64,000 nt of DNA from Prevotellaceae bacterium UBA2744. Lineage in GTDB: Bacteria > Bacteroidota > Bacteroidia > Bacteroidales > Bacteroidaceae. The notes below the pieces were generated by a model. It saw only the letters and a program-made list of their open reading frames with translations. It searched no databases and was not told the DNA's origin. How positions within the stretch are numbered: the first letter of the stretch is position 1; the number at the start of each line of letters is the position of its first letter. The stretch lies in NCBI GenBank assembly GCA_002353575.1, contig DEJQ01000035.1, forward strand, positions 12,006 through 76,005, read 5' to 3'. The translations under genes were made by a program, and so were the position numbers. Positions 45,098 to 53,848 of the stretch are shown piece after piece.

Positions 45098-45156
45098 TGG
45101 TATGTAATTTACCATTGTCGTGGGATTTCAGGATTTTCAGGTTCGCCGTACCTTTG
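45098..45156 (+). promoter_or_regulatory. Operator-like palindrome and -7 box of the LuxR-type regulator
   Basis: TGGTA-TGTAATT-TACCA (45098-45114) is a perfect inverted repeat and contains ATTTAC 42 bp upstream of the -7 box TACCTTTG (45149-45156). The palindrome CACATATGTG abuts it upstream. The same ATTTAC element recurs upstream of the porin and ATPase genes. Confidence 0.6.
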
Positions 45157-45160
45157 CGCC

Positions 45161-45802
45161 ATGAATCAGTACATCTTAGCTGACAATCAGCCATTGACAT
45201 CTATAGCATTGGAGCACATCCTCGGTAACGATGGGGAAACAAAGATCCATAGGGCTTCGGGGAGGAAGGAGTTGGTAAGGCTTCTTCAGGAGCATGGAAA
45301 CTCTGTAGTAATCCTCGATTACACACTGTTCGATTTCATCGATGTAGAGAGTCTTCTTGTGGTGAGCGAACGTTTCTCCATGGTCTCGTGGATTCTGATA
45401 AGCGAGGATCTGACCGAGAAATTCATCAGGAAAATCGTTTATTCCTCGCATGCTTTCAGCATTGTGTTCAAGGACTCTCCGCTGAAGGATGTGCGCGAGG
45501 CCATCGCGTCTGCGTCGGAAGGTCGCCGTTTCCTGTGCCAGAGAGCTACGGAGATTATTCTCACAAGTCAGATAACCGAAGAGCAGCCGGCTGTCCTGAC
45601 TACTACGGAAATGGAGATTCTGAACAGCATAGCACACGGCAAGACGACCAAGGAGATTGCGACTGAGCGTTATTCCAGTGTGCACACCATCAATACTCAC
45701 CGGAAGAATATCTTCCGGAAACTGGGTGTGAACACGGCCTACGAGGCCATCAGGTATGGAGTCAGGATGGGAATAGTCAACCCGAGCGAGTTCTATATAT
45801 AA
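45161..45802 (+). CDS. LuxR/NarL-family response regulator
   Basis: 213 residues: MNQYILADNQPLTSIALEHIL opens a receiver-like domain with a possible phosphorylation Asp in VVILDYTLFDF, and the C-terminal HTH is LTTTEMEILNSIAHGKTTKE followed by VHTINTHRKNIFRKLG. No histidine kinase is nearby. The frame is open further upstream, but the -7 box ends only 4 bp before this ATG, so the message would begin at or next to the start codon. It lies directly upstream of sulfite reductase and probably controls the sulfur locus (inference). Confidence 0.85.
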   Translation: MNQYILADNQPLTSIALEHILGNDGETKIHRASGRKELVRLLQEHGNSVVILDYTLFDFIDVESLLVVSERFSMVSWILISEDLTEKFIRKIVYSSHAFSIVFKDSPLKDVREAIASASEGRRFLCQRATEIILTSQITEEQPAVLTTTEMEILNSIAHGKTTKEIATERYSSVHTINTHRKNIFRKLGVNTAYEAIRYGVRMGIVNPSEFYI

Positions 45803-45850
45803 AATAAGTATTACAACATAGGTGAAAATATAATTTAAAAGGTAGTTGTT

Positions 45851-48184
45851 ATGTATATCATTCCTGAGAGTCTGACAGCAGACATTCAGTACAATGAGCG
45901 GCTTATAGAGCAGTTCAGAAAAGGAGAAATTAGTGGGGCACAGTTAAAGTCGAACCGTGTGCCTATGGGTATTTACGAACAGCGTGAGGATGGTCACTAT
46001 ATGTTGCGCATTCGTTGTACGGGTGGACTTATCACTCCGCGCCAGTTGCGACGTGTGGCTGAGGTGGGCAACCAGGTGGGTTGTTCTCATATTCACATCA
46101 CTACTCGTCAGGAGGTGCAGATTCACGATGTGAGCATCGAACAGGCTACTCCGGCTCTGCTGTCGTTGCAGGAGGCAGGACTTGCCACACAGGGCGGTGG
46201 AGGAAATACTGTGCGCAATATGCTGGTAAACGAACTGGGTGGCATCAGCAACCGTCAGACTTTCGACCCTTATCCATATGCTATCGGTCTTACTACTCGT
46301 CTGATTGCTGAGAAGGATTCGTGGTCGATGCCTCGCAAACTGAAGATTGCTTTCGACATAAACAAGGAGGAGGCTAACTTCTCTTTGGTGGCAGACTTGG
46401 GTCTGATTCCTGTAATCAAGGATGGTCAGCGTGGTTTTCAGGTGTTCTTAGGCGGTAGTGTGGCAAGTAATCCACATAAGGGTTGGCAGGTGTTCGACTT
46501 CCTGCCTGAAAAGGACTTGTTTCGTGCTGCCAAGGCTGCTAAGAATTTCTTCAATTTGCATGGAAACAGGAAGAATCGTCATAAGGCGCGTATCAGATAT
46601 ATCTTTTACAAGAATGGTGAGGAAGAGACCAAGCGACTCTATTTCGAGGAGTATGACAAACTCGTTGGCGACAGTTCACTCGATTTCGAACCTGCCACTC
46701 TGCCGTTCGAGTACAGAAAACCGTCGTTTGCACCGATTGCTCTCGATAGTGATGCTTTCAAGACATGGAAAAAGCGTTATGCTGCAAAGCAGACGATAGG
46801 AGAGGGTTACTATGTAGTCATTCCTTTCCTGCACGGCAATACGTCGCCTGATGTGTTTGCGAAGATAGCTGACTTCCTGGATGAATTCGGCAACGACGTG
46901 ATTCGTTTCACTCCGCGCCAGAACATGCAGTTGCGCAACATCCCAAAAGAGTATTTGCCTAATGTGTATCAATTCTTCAGCGATTTGGGTCTTACACTCG
47001 ACATACCTGTCATCCTCAATAATCTGACTTCCTGCACAGGTGCCGACACTTGCCGTTTGGGCATCTGTCTGCCTAAGGGACTGGTTGCTGGCATTCGCAG
47101 AAAACTGGAGAAAAGCGGACTCGACCTGGATCAGTTGCCTGACCTGAAAATCAACATCAATGGTTGTTCAAACTCTTGTGCCCAGAATGCATGGAGCGAC
47201 TTAGGTTTCAGTGGTCGTATAGGTCGTGTGGACGATCATCCTTATCCAGCCTATACTGTTTGGGCACGTGTCAACGGCAAGACAGAACTGGCTGTGTCAC
47301 TGGGCTATCTGGCAGCAAAAGACATACCGTCGTTTGTCGCAGAATACTTGGGACAGTACCTGCAGGTGAAGGACAAATACGAGAGTTACGATGCCTTCGT
47401 GCGTAGTGAAGGTGCTGAAGTCATAAGGAATATCATCTCCAAGTACGAAGATGTGCCTTCGTTCGATGAAGATAAGAACTACTATTTCGACTGGGGAGCA
47501 GATGAGGTGTTCTCACTTACCAGTCACGGACAGGCAGAGTGTTCGGCAGGTCTGTTCGACATCATAGAAATCGACTTGGCTACCATCAAGGAAAAGCAGG
47601 CAGCCCTGCAACAAACAGGAGCCGACAAGCAGCAGTTGTTGCACGATATAGTATTCTCTGCTTCGCGTATGTTGCTTGTGACACGCGGTGCCGACCCTCG
47701 TACCGATGACGAAGTATATGCCAATTTCGAGTCTCTCTTCATCGATGCAGGCATTGTCTCTTCCGACTTCAAAGGCATAGTAGAAAAAGCCAGAAAGGGA
47801 GCGTCGTTGCTCGCTGATGAACAGCAGGTCGAAGCACTTGCTGCTAAAGTGAAAGACCTCTACGCTTCGATGGACGACTCATTGCAGTTCAAGATAAGTG
47901 AAGAGGGGAACGAAAAACGAAAGACGAAAGACGAAAAACAAGACGATGGTGAGGAGGGTGAGCCGATAGTGAAGAAGGACCTTCGTGGTGTGGCGTGTCC
48001 GATGAACTTCGTAAAGACCAAAATCACCCTGTCCACCATGAACAGCGGACAGTTGCTCGAAGTGCTCCTCGATGACGGCCAGCCTATTCAGAACGTGCCG
48101 GGTAGCGTACGTCAGGAGGGACACGAAGTGCTCTCTACAGAGCAGGTGGATGACTACTGGAGAGTGGTCATAAGGAAGAGGTGA
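45851..48184 (+). CDS. Siroheme sulfite (or nitrite) reductase fused to a TusA-like domain
   Basis: 777 residues. Residues about 1-520 form the two-repeat hemoprotein fold of ferredoxin-type sulfite/nitrite reductases. Cys395, Cys401, Cys439 and Cys443 (SCTGADTC and GCSNSC) bind the [4Fe-4S]-siroheme centre. A helical, HEPN-like region spans about 585-680. A charged linker (NEKRKTKDEKQDDGEEGE) leads to a TusA-like sulfur-carrier domain with Cys716 in GVACPMNF. The reaction would be six-electron reduction of sulfite to sulfide. Sulfite rather than nitrite is favoured by the adjoining cysDN and cysH. The TusA part could accept or relay the product sulfur. Confidence 0.88.
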   Translation: MYIIPESLTADIQYNERLIEQFRKGEISGAQLKSNRVPMGIYEQREDGHYMLRIRCTGGLITPRQLRRVAEVGNQVGCSHIHITTRQEVQIHDVSIEQATPALLSLQEAGLATQGGGGNTVRNMLVNELGGISNRQTFDPYPYAIGLTTRLIAEKDSWSMPRKLKIAFDINKEEANFSLVADLGLIPVIKDGQRGFQVFLGGSVASNPHKGWQVFDFLPEKDLFRAAKAAKNFFNLHGNRKNRHKARIRYIFYKNGEEETKRLYFEEYDKLVGDSSLDFEPATLPFEYRKPSFAPIALDSDAFKTWKKRYAAKQTIGEGYYVVIPFLHGNTSPDVFAKIADFLDEFGNDVIRFTPRQNMQLRNIPKEYLPNVYQFFSDLGLTLDIPVILNNLTSCTGADTCRLGICLPKGLVAGIRRKLEKSGLDLDQLPDLKININGCSNSCAQNAWSDLGFSGRIGRVDDHPYPAYTVWARVNGKTELAVSLGYLAAKDIPSFVAEYLGQYLQVKDKYESYDAFVRSEGAEVIRNIISKYEDVPSFDEDKNYYFDWGADEVFSLTSHGQAECSAGLFDIIEIDLATIKEKQAALQQTGADKQQLLHDIVFSASRMLLVTRGADPRTDDEVYANFESLFIDAGIVSSDFKGIVEKARKGASLLADEQQVEALAAKVKDLYASMDDSLQFKISEEGNEKRKTKDEKQDDGEEGEPIVKKDLRGVACPMNFVKTKITLSTMNSGQLLEVLLDDGQPIQNVPGSVRQEGHEVLSTEQVDDYWRVVIRKR
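47912..47939 (+). repeat. Heptamer repeat inside the reductase-TusA linker
   Basis: Four in-tandem units GAAARAC (GAAAAAC, GAAAGAC, GAAAGAC, GAAAAAC) encode the linker residues EKRKTKDEK. Because 7 is not a multiple of 3, gain or loss of one unit would shift the frame before the TusA domain. Confidence 0.85.
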
Positions 48185-48197
48185 GAGGGGGAGAGAG

Positions 48198-48267
48198 TTT
48201 AGAGTTTAGGGTTTAGGGTTTAGGGTTTAGAGTTTAGAGTTTAGGGTTTAGAGTTTAGGGTTTAGCG
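48198..48267. repeat. Ten-unit heptamer repeat TTTAGRG
   Basis: Ten tandem 7-bp units of TTTAGGG, TTTAGAG and a last TTTAGCG fill most of the 92-bp gap between the sulfite reductase and Met8-like genes. Confidence 0.95.
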
Positions 48268-48276
48268 TTTATTGAG

Positions 48277-48735
48277 ATGGATTTCCTTCCTGTAAACATA
48301 CGGATAAGCGAGGGCACTCGCATACTGATAGTGGGTGGCGGCAAGGTGGCTACTCATAAGGCTGCGATACTCAGTCGTTTCACGTCGAGCGCTACGATCA
48401 TAGCCCCTGAGGTGAGCGACGGCATCAAAGCCCTGCCGTTCCACTGGGAAGAACGCGAATTCAGCGAATCCGACCTGGAGGGCGTCACACTGTTGTTCGT
48501 ATGCACAGGCAACCGTCCGCTCAACCGTCATATCCGCTCTCTTGCCCGTCGCCGCGGTATCCTGACCAGCGTGTGCGACTCCCCATCGGAGTGCGACTTC
48601 ACCTCGCCCGCCATCTGGCGCCAGGGCAACCTGACCGTCAGTGTCGCCTCCGACGGTAAAGACGTGAAACGCAGCATCAGAGTAAGAAACAGAATAAAAG
48701 AAGCCATAGAACATGATACAATACAAATCGATTGA
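48277..48735 (+). CDS. Precorrin-2 dehydrogenase / sirohydrochlorin ferrochelatase (Met8-like, short)
   Basis: 152 residues. The N-terminus DFLPVNIRISEGTRILIVGGGKVATHKA is the NAD-binding domain of siroheme synthases (CysG N-terminal part or yeast Met8p), with the glycine motif GGGKVA. The sequence continues through the dimerisation strand (DFTSPAIWRQGNLTVSVASDGK) but stops there, without the helical C-terminal domain of the 200-plus residue enzymes. It would oxidise precorrin-2 and insert iron to give siroheme. The hemA start lies within its last 23 bases. Confidence 0.8.
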   Translation: MDFLPVNIRISEGTRILIVGGGKVATHKAAILSRFTSSATIIAPEVSDGIKALPFHWEEREFSESDLEGVTLLFVCTGNRPLNRHIRSLARRRGILTSVCDSPSECDFTSPAIWRQGNLTVSVASDGKDVKRSIRVRNRIKEAIEHDTIQID

Positions 48736-49609
48736 CCGGCAGAACTATTCTCTTGAAGAGCGCGAGGCATACAGTCGTACCCTCCGGCGACAAGAGGGCA
48801 CCGTGCTGCTTCAGACCTGCAACCGCATAGAGCTTTACTTTGGCGAGGGTGACGTGCCCGACACCGTAGCGCGCCATCTCTTCCGTGTCACCTCGGGCCT
48901 GGAGTCAGCCCTGCTGGGCGAACGTGCAGTACAGGGGCAGGTGAAGAACAGCTACCTGCAGGCTCAGAGTCTCTACCGCCTGCCAACGGCGATGCACAAA
49001 CTCTTCACCTACGCCCTGCAGGTAGGCAAGCGGGTCCGCACGGAGACCGAAATATCCCGCGGCGCAGTAAGCCATTCGCTTGCTGCCCTTGAGATACTTG
49101 AACAGGAACACATAGACCTGGGTGGCAGCCGTATCACCATTGTCGGAGTGAACAAACTGACATCCGACATACTGAAATTTCTGAAGGGCAAAGGCAGCCG
49201 AATGGTCTTCCTTGCCAATCGCAGCGAAGCGAAAGCACACGAACTTGCCGACCCCTTGGGCATCAGCGTCTTCTCTCTTCGTGACAAGCGCCGGCTGCTT
49301 GCCGACACCGACGTCATCATCACTGCCACGTCAGCTCCCCACACTCTGATCCACCCGGCCGACATTCCTACTGGCCACCCCCTCCTTGCCATCGACCTGG
49401 CATTCCCGCGCGACATATCGCCCGAGGTAGCCGCTATGCCCCATGTGAGGCTCTATAACATCAGCGATATAGAACAGCGCGTACGCACCAATATCACTGT
49501 CCGCGAAAGCGAAGTGATAAAAGCCGAACGCATTATCGAAGAAGGAATAGCAGAACTGCAAACCACCCTGCGCCGCCGCAAACAATACGTGCGCCGGCCG
49601 GTTCAATAA
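48713..49609 (+). CDS. hemA: Glutamyl-tRNA reductase (truncated form)
   Basis: 298 residues against about 420 in E. coli. The catalytic Cys36 in QTCNRIELY is present, as are the substrate-site segment GERAVQGQVK and VGKRVRTETEISRGAVS. The nucleotide-binding domain has LANRSEAKAHELA and IDLAFPRDISPEV, but the usual glycine motif (GAGE or GLGKMG) reads GVNK. The C-terminal dimerisation domain of about 100 residues is missing. It should make glutamate-1-semialdehyde from glutamyl-tRNA for tetrapyrroles. Its start overlaps the Met8-like gene. Confidence 0.85.
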   Translation: MIQYKSIDRQNYSLEEREAYSRTLRRQEGTVLLQTCNRIELYFGEGDVPDTVARHLFRVTSGLESALLGERAVQGQVKNSYLQAQSLYRLPTAMHKLFTYALQVGKRVRTETEISRGAVSHSLAALEILEQEHIDLGGSRITIVGVNKLTSDILKFLKGKGSRMVFLANRSEAKAHELADPLGISVFSLRDKRRLLADTDVIITATSAPHTLIHPADIPTGHPLLAIDLAFPRDISPEVAAMPHVRLYNISDIEQRVRTNITVRESEVIKAERIIEEGIAELQTTLRRRKQYVRRPVQ

Positions 49610-49633
49610 AAACGAAAACCATCGCCAGCATAT

Positions 49634-51583
49634 ATGAATATTAGAATCGTTGCACGAAAGAGCCGTCTGTCTCAGTTGCAGGTAGCAGAGGTCATGAGCC
49701 GATACCCCGATGTCGGTTATCAGTTGGAGGCACTCTCATCCTATGGCGACCTGAACCAACAGGTATCATTGCTCAACGGAGAGGCTCCGGCCGATATGTT
49801 CACCCGCGAACTGGACACAGCCCTGCTGGAGCATCGTGCAGACATAGCCATACATTCGGCAAAAGACCTGCCATATCCGCTCCACGAACGTCTTGAGGTG
49901 ATAGCCCTGTTCCCGCCGTTCGACCAGACCGATTCGCTGGTAAGCCGCTCACGTCTGACGCTGGGGCAGCTGCCTGCCGGCAGTCGCGTGGGCACCAGTT
50001 CCCCGCTGCGCCGCCGCGAACTGCTGGCTCTGCGCCCCGACCTTACCGTCGTCGGACTGCGCGGCAGCATAGAAGAACGGGTGCACAAAGTGCACAGCGG
50101 AGAAATCGATGCAGCCATCGTGGCCACTTGTGCCCTCAAGCGCCTGGGCATGGAGAGGGAGATCAGTGAGGTATTGCCCTTCGACACCCACCCTCTCCAG
50201 GGGTATCTGGCAGTTACCGCCCTTCGGGGCAGGGACGAACTGAAAACTCTCTTCGGACAGAACGAGGTGCTGCACCGTCAGGGGCAGGTGACTATCGTGG
50301 GTTTTGGTCCCGGCGACCCGGAACTGCTTACTGTCAAGGCTGTCAAGGCGCTCCGTCGGGCTGACGTCATATTCTACGACGATCTGATAGGCAAGGAGTA
50401 TCTTGACACCCTTTCTGCCGAGAAAGTCTATGTGGGTAAGCGTAGCGGTCTGCACCATGCTGAGCAGAGCGAGATAAACCGCATGCTTCTGGGTGCTGCC
50501 CGTGAGGGCAGGGATGTGGTCCGGTTGAAGGGTGGCGACCCTATGGTTTTTGCTCATGCAGGCGAGGAGATAGAATACCTGCAGAGTAATCTGGTCAGTG
50601 TGTCTGTAGTTCCTGGCATCGGTACTGTCTCGGCTCTGGCTGCCTCTGCTAAGGTCAGTCTGACTCAGAGAGGCATCAGTTCCAGCATCGCACTGGTCAA
50701 TGGCCATTCGACACATCCGATTATCCCTGCTACCGACACTATAGCCTATTATATGGGTGGAAGCCGCATCGCTCAGATCGGAGAGGCTTTGCTCTCGGAG
50801 GGATGGGCTGCTGCCACACCCGTACTTCTGGCACACAATGTGTCGCTGCCAGACGAGCAGGTCTTTGAGACCACTGTCGGTGAACTGCCTGCACTCAGAA
50901 CTCCGCTGTCCACTCCTGTCATTATGCTGGCAGGTGATGTGGCAGGACTGCGTCATAAACCTGCCTCTGCCGTCTCCCGCACCCTCTACACGGGAGTGGA
51001 ATGCCCGGATGAGAACTACATACATACCCCTATGATAGAGATCGTACCGGTCGGCTACGAAGTGCCGCCTACGGACTCTTTCGACTATCTTCTTTTTACC
51101 AGCCGCCATGCCGTAAGGCATTGGAAGGGGGATTTTCAGGGGCATATAGTGTCTATCGGAGATACTACGACCAGGGAACTCAGGTTGGTCGGCGTGGAGA
51201 CTGTCGGACAGCCGGAGCAGGATGACAGTTATGGCGTGATAGAGTATTTCAGTAGGCTGCCCCGCGGACGGGTGCTCATTCCGCGTTCTGATCTGGCTCT
51301 CAGTATCATTCCCGACGGACTCCGTGCATTGGGCTTCCAGGTCACTGCATTGACGGTGTATAACACTGTCTACCCGCATCATGTGGCCTGCGTCAATCTG
51401 ACAAACATACAGCGTGTGGTGTTTACTTCGCCCTCGACCATCGATAATTTCATCAGGACCTACGGCGGACTCCCCACTCATATAGAATATATTACGCGTG
51501 GCAGTGTCACTGCCCGACATTTAAAGAACAGACAAAATGAAACGATTCAGAACGTACAGGAAAGATCAGGAAACAAGGGATAG
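49634..51583 (+). CDS. HemC-CobA-HemD fusion (porphobilinogen deaminase / uroporphyrinogen-III methyltransferase / uroporphyrinogen-III synthase)
   Basis: 649 residues. HemC part, about 1-205: IRIVARKSRLSQLQ, IHSAKDLP with the catalytic Asp78, GTSSPLRRRELLALRPDL and HPLQGYLAV. It lacks domain 3, so the dipyrromethane-cofactor cysteine and its GGC-type motif are absent. CobA part, about 217-450: IVGFGPGDPELLTVKA, VRLKGGDPMVFAHAGEE, VVPGIGTVSALAASA. HemD part, about 455-640: low-identity two-lobed domain ending FTSPSTIDNFIRTYGG. It would turn porphobilinogen into precorrin-2 on one chain if the HemC part works. The end overlaps hemB by 47 bases. Confidence 0.85.
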   Translation: MNIRIVARKSRLSQLQVAEVMSRYPDVGYQLEALSSYGDLNQQVSLLNGEAPADMFTRELDTALLEHRADIAIHSAKDLPYPLHERLEVIALFPPFDQTDSLVSRSRLTLGQLPAGSRVGTSSPLRRRELLALRPDLTVVGLRGSIEERVHKVHSGEIDAAIVATCALKRLGMEREISEVLPFDTHPLQGYLAVTALRGRDELKTLFGQNEVLHRQGQVTIVGFGPGDPELLTVKAVKALRRADVIFYDDLIGKEYLDTLSAEKVYVGKRSGLHHAEQSEINRMLLGAAREGRDVVRLKGGDPMVFAHAGEEIEYLQSNLVSVSVVPGIGTVSALAASAKVSLTQRGISSSIALVNGHSTHPIIPATDTIAYYMGGSRIAQIGEALLSEGWAAATPVLLAHNVSLPDEQVFETTVGELPALRTPLSTPVIMLAGDVAGLRHKPASAVSRTLYTGVECPDENYIHTPMIEIVPVGYEVPPTDSFDYLLFTSRHAVRHWKGDFQGHIVSIGDTTTRELRLVGVETVGQPEQDDSYGVIEYFSRLPRGRVLIPRSDLALSIIPDGLRALGFQVTALTVYNTVYPHHVACVNLTNIQRVVFTSPSTIDNFIRTYGGLPTHIEYITRGSVTARHLKNRQNETIQNVQERSGNKG

Positions 51584-52559
51584 CTATGCTGATGTGAGAG
51601 TCAGTGCCGAGGATTTTATCTATCCTTATTTCGTAGTTGAGGGAAAGGGTGTGGTAGAGCCTGTTGCCACGATGCCCGGTATAAATCGCTACAGCATTGA
51701 CACTCTGGTGGATGATGTGTTGCAGATAGGTGCCTTGGGCATCAATAAGGTGTTGCTCTTCGGAGTGGTGGGCGACGAGGTGAAGGACGAACGCGGTTCG
51801 GCTGCCTATGCTGAGGATAGTCTGATTTCGCGTGCCGTGAGAGCCGTCAAACAGGCTTCGCCTGCAACCATTGTGCTGACCGATGTATGTCTCTGCGAAT
51901 ATACCAGTCACGGTCATTGCGGCTTGGTTACGGAACGCACGGAACCGGCTGTCGAGGGCGGTGTTCTCCGGAAGATTGTAGATGTGGATAACGACTCGAC
52001 TCTCCCGCTTCTGGCAGAGATGGCTTATCAGCATGCCAAGGCCGGTGCCGACTTCGTGGCTCCTTCAGCTATGATGGACGGACAGGTCGGGGCTATTCGA
52101 CGCCGTTTGCACGAGGCTGGACTTGATCGCGGCACAAAGGTGCTGGCCTATTCGGCAAAGTATGCCTCTGCCTTTTATGGCCCGTTTCGCGATGCCGCTG
52201 ATTCGGCTCCTTCGTTTGGCGACCGGAAGACATACCAGATGGACTTTCGTACACGCGACCAGGGACTGGGGGAGATTGAGGCAGACATAGAGGAGGGTGC
52301 TGACTGGACTATGGTGAAGCCGGCGTTGCCTTATCTCGATGTCATTGCCCGTGCTGTGGAGCGATTTCCCGATGTGCCTATGGTGGCTTATCAGGTCAGC
52401 GGAGAGTATTCGATGATTAAGTCGGCTGCCCAGTCGGGATTCCTCGACGAAGGAAGGGTTGTATATGAGAGTCTTGTCGCTATTAAGCGTGCCGGTGCCA
52501 AGTATATTATCACGTATTATGCAAAGGAGTATCTGCAGCGGTTGGCGTTTGCAGGTTAA
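51537..52559 (+). CDS. hemB: Porphobilinogen synthase (delta-aminolevulinate dehydratase)
   Basis: 340 residues. The zinc-site cysteines lie in DVCLCEYTSHGHCG, and the two Schiff-base lysines in AYSAKYAS and MVKPALPY. The length is normal, in contrast to the reduced hemA and hemC. It condenses two 5-aminolevulinates to porphobilinogen. The start lies inside the last 47 bases of the fusion gene. Confidence 0.97.
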   Translation: MKRFRTYRKDQETRDSYADVRVSAEDFIYPYFVVEGKGVVEPVATMPGINRYSIDTLVDDVLQIGALGINKVLLFGVVGDEVKDERGSAAYAEDSLISRAVRAVKQASPATIVLTDVCLCEYTSHGHCGLVTERTEPAVEGGVLRKIVDVDNDSTLPLLAEMAYQHAKAGADFVAPSAMMDGQVGAIRRRLHEAGLDRGTKVLAYSAKYASAFYGPFRDAADSAPSFGDRKTYQMDFRTRDQGLGEIEADIEEGADWTMVKPALPYLDVIARAVERFPDVPMVAYQVSGEYSMIKSAAQSGFLDEGRVVYESLVAIKRAGAKYIITYYAKEYLQRLAFAG

Positions 52560-52570
52560 GATTGGAATTT

Positions 52571-53848
52571 ATGATACAGGAAAGATTATTATCAGAGAAG
52601 GCTTTTGAACGGGCACGGAGGGTTATATCCGGAGGGGTTGACAGTCCGGTGAGGGCTTTGAGCAGTGTCGGAACCACTCCTCTGTTCATCGAGAAAGCCG
52701 ACCGTGCCCACATAACGGATATAGACGGGAGGGTGTATATCGATTTTTGTATGTCGTGGGGTGTGTTCATCCTCGGACACAATAATCCTGCTGTGAACCG
52801 TAAGGCTATCGAGGCAATAAGGCGGGGCAGCAGCTATGGCATACCTACGGAGGCGGAAACCATGCTGGCGGAACGCGTCAGGGAGGCTTTCCCTTCGATG
52901 GAGCGTCTGCGTTTTGTCAATAGCGGCACGGAAGCCACTATGTCTGCCATCCGTGTGGCGCGCGGTTTTACCGGACGTGACACTCTTGTGAAGTTTGAAG
53001 GCAACTATCATGGTCATGCCGACCATCTGCTGGTCAGTGCCGGCTCTGCCGTGGCAAATATCAGCAGTGCCAGCAGTGCCGGTGTGCCGGATGACTTCAC
53101 GCGGCATACTGTTTGTCTGCCCTATAACGATGTCGATGCCCTGAAGCGGTATTTCCGTGAGCAGGGTGAGCATGTGGCTGCCGTGATTCTGGAGCCTGTG
53201 GCTTGCAATATGGGGGTGGTGCCGCCGTTGCCCGGTTTTCTGGAGGCGGTGCGGCGACTGACGAGGCTGTACGGTGCCATACTCATCTTCGACGAGGTGA
53301 TCACGGGGTTCCGTCTGGCTTTCGGCGGTGCACAGGAGCGATTCGGCATCAGCCCCGACATGACTACTGTGGGTAAGATCGTAGGAGGGGGATTCCCTGC
53401 GGCTGCCTTCGGAGGCAGGGCTGACATAATGGCGCTGCTTGCTCCCGAGGGTCCTGTCTATCAGGCGGGCACCCTGAGCGGCAATCCTGTGGCTATGGCT
53501 GCCGGACTGGAGACGCTGCATCAGCTTGCCTTTCCCGGTTTCTACGAGAAGCTGGAGGAGCGCAGCAATCGGTTTATGGCGGAACTGGAAGAGGTCGTTC
53601 GCGGACACGATATTCAACTGAACCACTGCGGGTCTATGTTCACTCTTTTCTTTAACCCGGAGCCGGTCCGCTGTTTTGCCGATGCCCGCCGTAGCGACCA
53701 GGGACGGTTTGCACGCTATTTCCGCCGTATGCTGGAGCGCGGTGTGTATGTGTCGCCTTCGCAGTTTGAGGGTAACTTCATCTCTGAGTGTCATAATGAC
53801 GAGATTTTGGAATATGTATTAAAATCAATAAAAGAAAGTATTGTATGA
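52571..53848 (+). CDS. hemL: Glutamate-1-semialdehyde 2,1-aminomutase
   Basis: 425 residues from the ATG at 52571; a TTG nine bases upstream is less likely. PLP enzyme hallmarks: GGVDSPVRAL, NSGTEATMSAIRVARG, FEGNYHGHAD, IFDEVITGFR and the PLP Lys in TTVGKIVGGGFP. It makes 5-aminolevulinate. Its stop overlaps cysD by ATGA, tying the siroheme and sulfate-activation genes into one transcript. Confidence 0.97.
   Translation: MIQERLLSEKAFERARRVISGGVDSPVRALSSVGTTPLFIEKADRAHITDIDGRVYIDFCMSWGVFILGHNNPAVNRKAIEAIRRGSSYGIPTEAETMLAERVREAFPSMERLRFVNSGTEATMSAIRVARGFTGRDTLVKFEGNYHGHADHLLVSAGSAVANISSASSAGVPDDFTRHTVCLPYNDVDALKRYFREQGEHVAAVILEPVACNMGVVPPLPGFLEAVRRLTRLYGAILIFDEVITGFRLAFGGAQERFGISPDMTTVGKIVGGGFPAAAFGGRADIMALLAPEGPVYQAGTLSGNPVAMAAGLETLHQLAFPGFYEKLEERSNRFMAELEEVVRGHDIQLNHCGSMFTLFFNPEPVRCFADARRSDQGRFARYFRRMLERGVYVSPSQFEGNFISECHNDEILEYVLKSIKESIV

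Noticed and set aside
48198..48267. TTTAGGG units as a telomere-like or CRISPR feature
   Set aside because: The repeat is only 70 bp, internal and without spacers. It is a simple heptamer array.
49949..51520. 523-codon open frame on the minus strand opposite the HemC-CobA-HemD fusion
   Set aside because: Same cause: an antisense shadow of GC-biased codons, with no domain or ribosome site.
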